A stretch of 6,610 bases of DNA, from positions 1 through 6,610 of the forward strand of contig JBDLUS010000231.1 of the NCBI GenBank assembly GCA_039805165.1, read 5' to 3'. A model generated the notes under the pieces. That model searched no databases. It was not told where the DNA came from and was given only the letters and a program-made list of their open reading frames with translations. Of the stretch, positions 6,352 through 6,610 are shown piece by piece. The stretch's first letter is position 1. Each line of letters starts with the position of its first letter. Source of the DNA: CAIZGX01 sp039805165. Its GTDB lineage: Bacteria > Bacteroidota > Bacteroidia > Flavobacteriales_D > Sanyastnellaceae. Both the position numbers and the translations under genes were made by a program.

Positions 6352-6610
6352 CGATTTCTTTCGAATTGGAAGATTGAATAATTAAAAAGTAAATACCATT
6401 TTCCAATTCTTCTAATCCATTCAAAGTTACTTTTCTAGCCTCAATAGCAGCTTGCTCAGTTTGAATCAACTGTTGCTGAGCATTGAATATGAATACTTCA
6501 ACCTTTGAATCCTTATCGAACTTATTGCTTTCAATGGTCAATGGCCCATTGTCGTATGGATTTGGAAATGCTGTTTGTTGAATAGTTTCTTCTAACATCT
6601 TGTATTCATT
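6329..6610 (-). CDS. C-terminal end of a T9SS-secreted protein (cut by window edge)
   Basis: These are the last 93 residues of a protein whose main body lies to the right of the window. The frame is open through position 6610, so the Met codon at 6598-6596 is probably internal. The fragment is a typical type A T9SS C-terminal sorting domain: AFPNPYDNGPLTI (14-26), a strand VEVFIFNAQQQLIQ, then LNGLEELENGIYFLIIQ and a basic/hydrophobic end KEIVKLLVIH. Such domains direct periplasmic cargo through the type IX system to the cell surface or medium and are removed or replaced by a lipopolysaccharide anchor. The nature of the cargo cannot be told from this piece. A free-standing 89-residue gene is unlikely because no signal peptide follows the Met. 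It is convergent with the DUF1599 gene and shares 23 bp with it. Confidence 0.85.
   Translation of the reverse strand, partial: NEYKMLEETIQQTAFPNPYDNGPLTIESNKFDKDSKVEVFIFNAQQQLIQTEQAAIEARKVTLNGLEELENGIYFLIIQSSNSKEIVKLLVIH

Overview
The window looks like an ordinary chromosomal stretch of a Bacteroidota bacterium, probably from the Flavobacteriales or a nearby group. Three observations support this. There is a SusC/RagA-type TonB-linked outer-membrane protein. Two proteins carry type IX secretion (T9SS) C-terminal sorting domains. Promoter-like sequences fit the phylum's TTG / TAnnTTTG pattern, and start codons lack clear Shine-Dalgarno sequences. The DNA is moderately AT-rich throughout and no block stands out in composition. 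I cannot name the genus.

Layout. Positions 1-1035 (minus strand) hold the N-terminal 345 residues of a SusC-family transporter that runs off the left edge. A 98-bp gap (1036-1133) contains its likely promoter. Positions 1134-3965 (minus) encode a 943-residue secreted GH13 (alpha-amylase family) glycoside hydrolase with accessory beta domains and a T9SS tail. A 106-bp divergent gap (3966-4071) carries a good minus-strand promoter with a perfect 15-bp palindrome between its boxes. Then follow folD (4072-4953, plus), folP (4921-5733, minus), a two-repeat DUF1599 protein (5794-6351, plus), and the C-terminal end of another T9SS-secreted protein (6329-6610, minus) that enters from the right edge.

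Function. The left half suggests extracellular alpha-glucan breakdown: a secreted amylase-type enzyme next to an outer-membrane glycan/peptide importer in the same orientation, possibly co-regulated through related palindromic sites. The middle is a folate cluster. FolP makes dihydropteroate, and FolD interconverts methylene-, methenyl- and 10-formyl-tetrahydrofolate. They are convergent and overlap by 33 bp at their 3' ends. DUF1599 is divergent from folP and its 3' end overlaps the neighbouring secreted-protein gene by 23 bp, so the right half is very compact.

I found no RNA genes, insertion sequences, CRISPR arrays, attachment sites or clear intrinsic terminators. No gene-free stretch exceeds about 110 bases. 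I do not see a novel multi-gene system. The points most worth a second look are the amylase-promoter palindrome and its weaker relative before susC, the two tail-to-tail coding overlaps, and the uncharacterised tandem DUF1599 protein beside folP.
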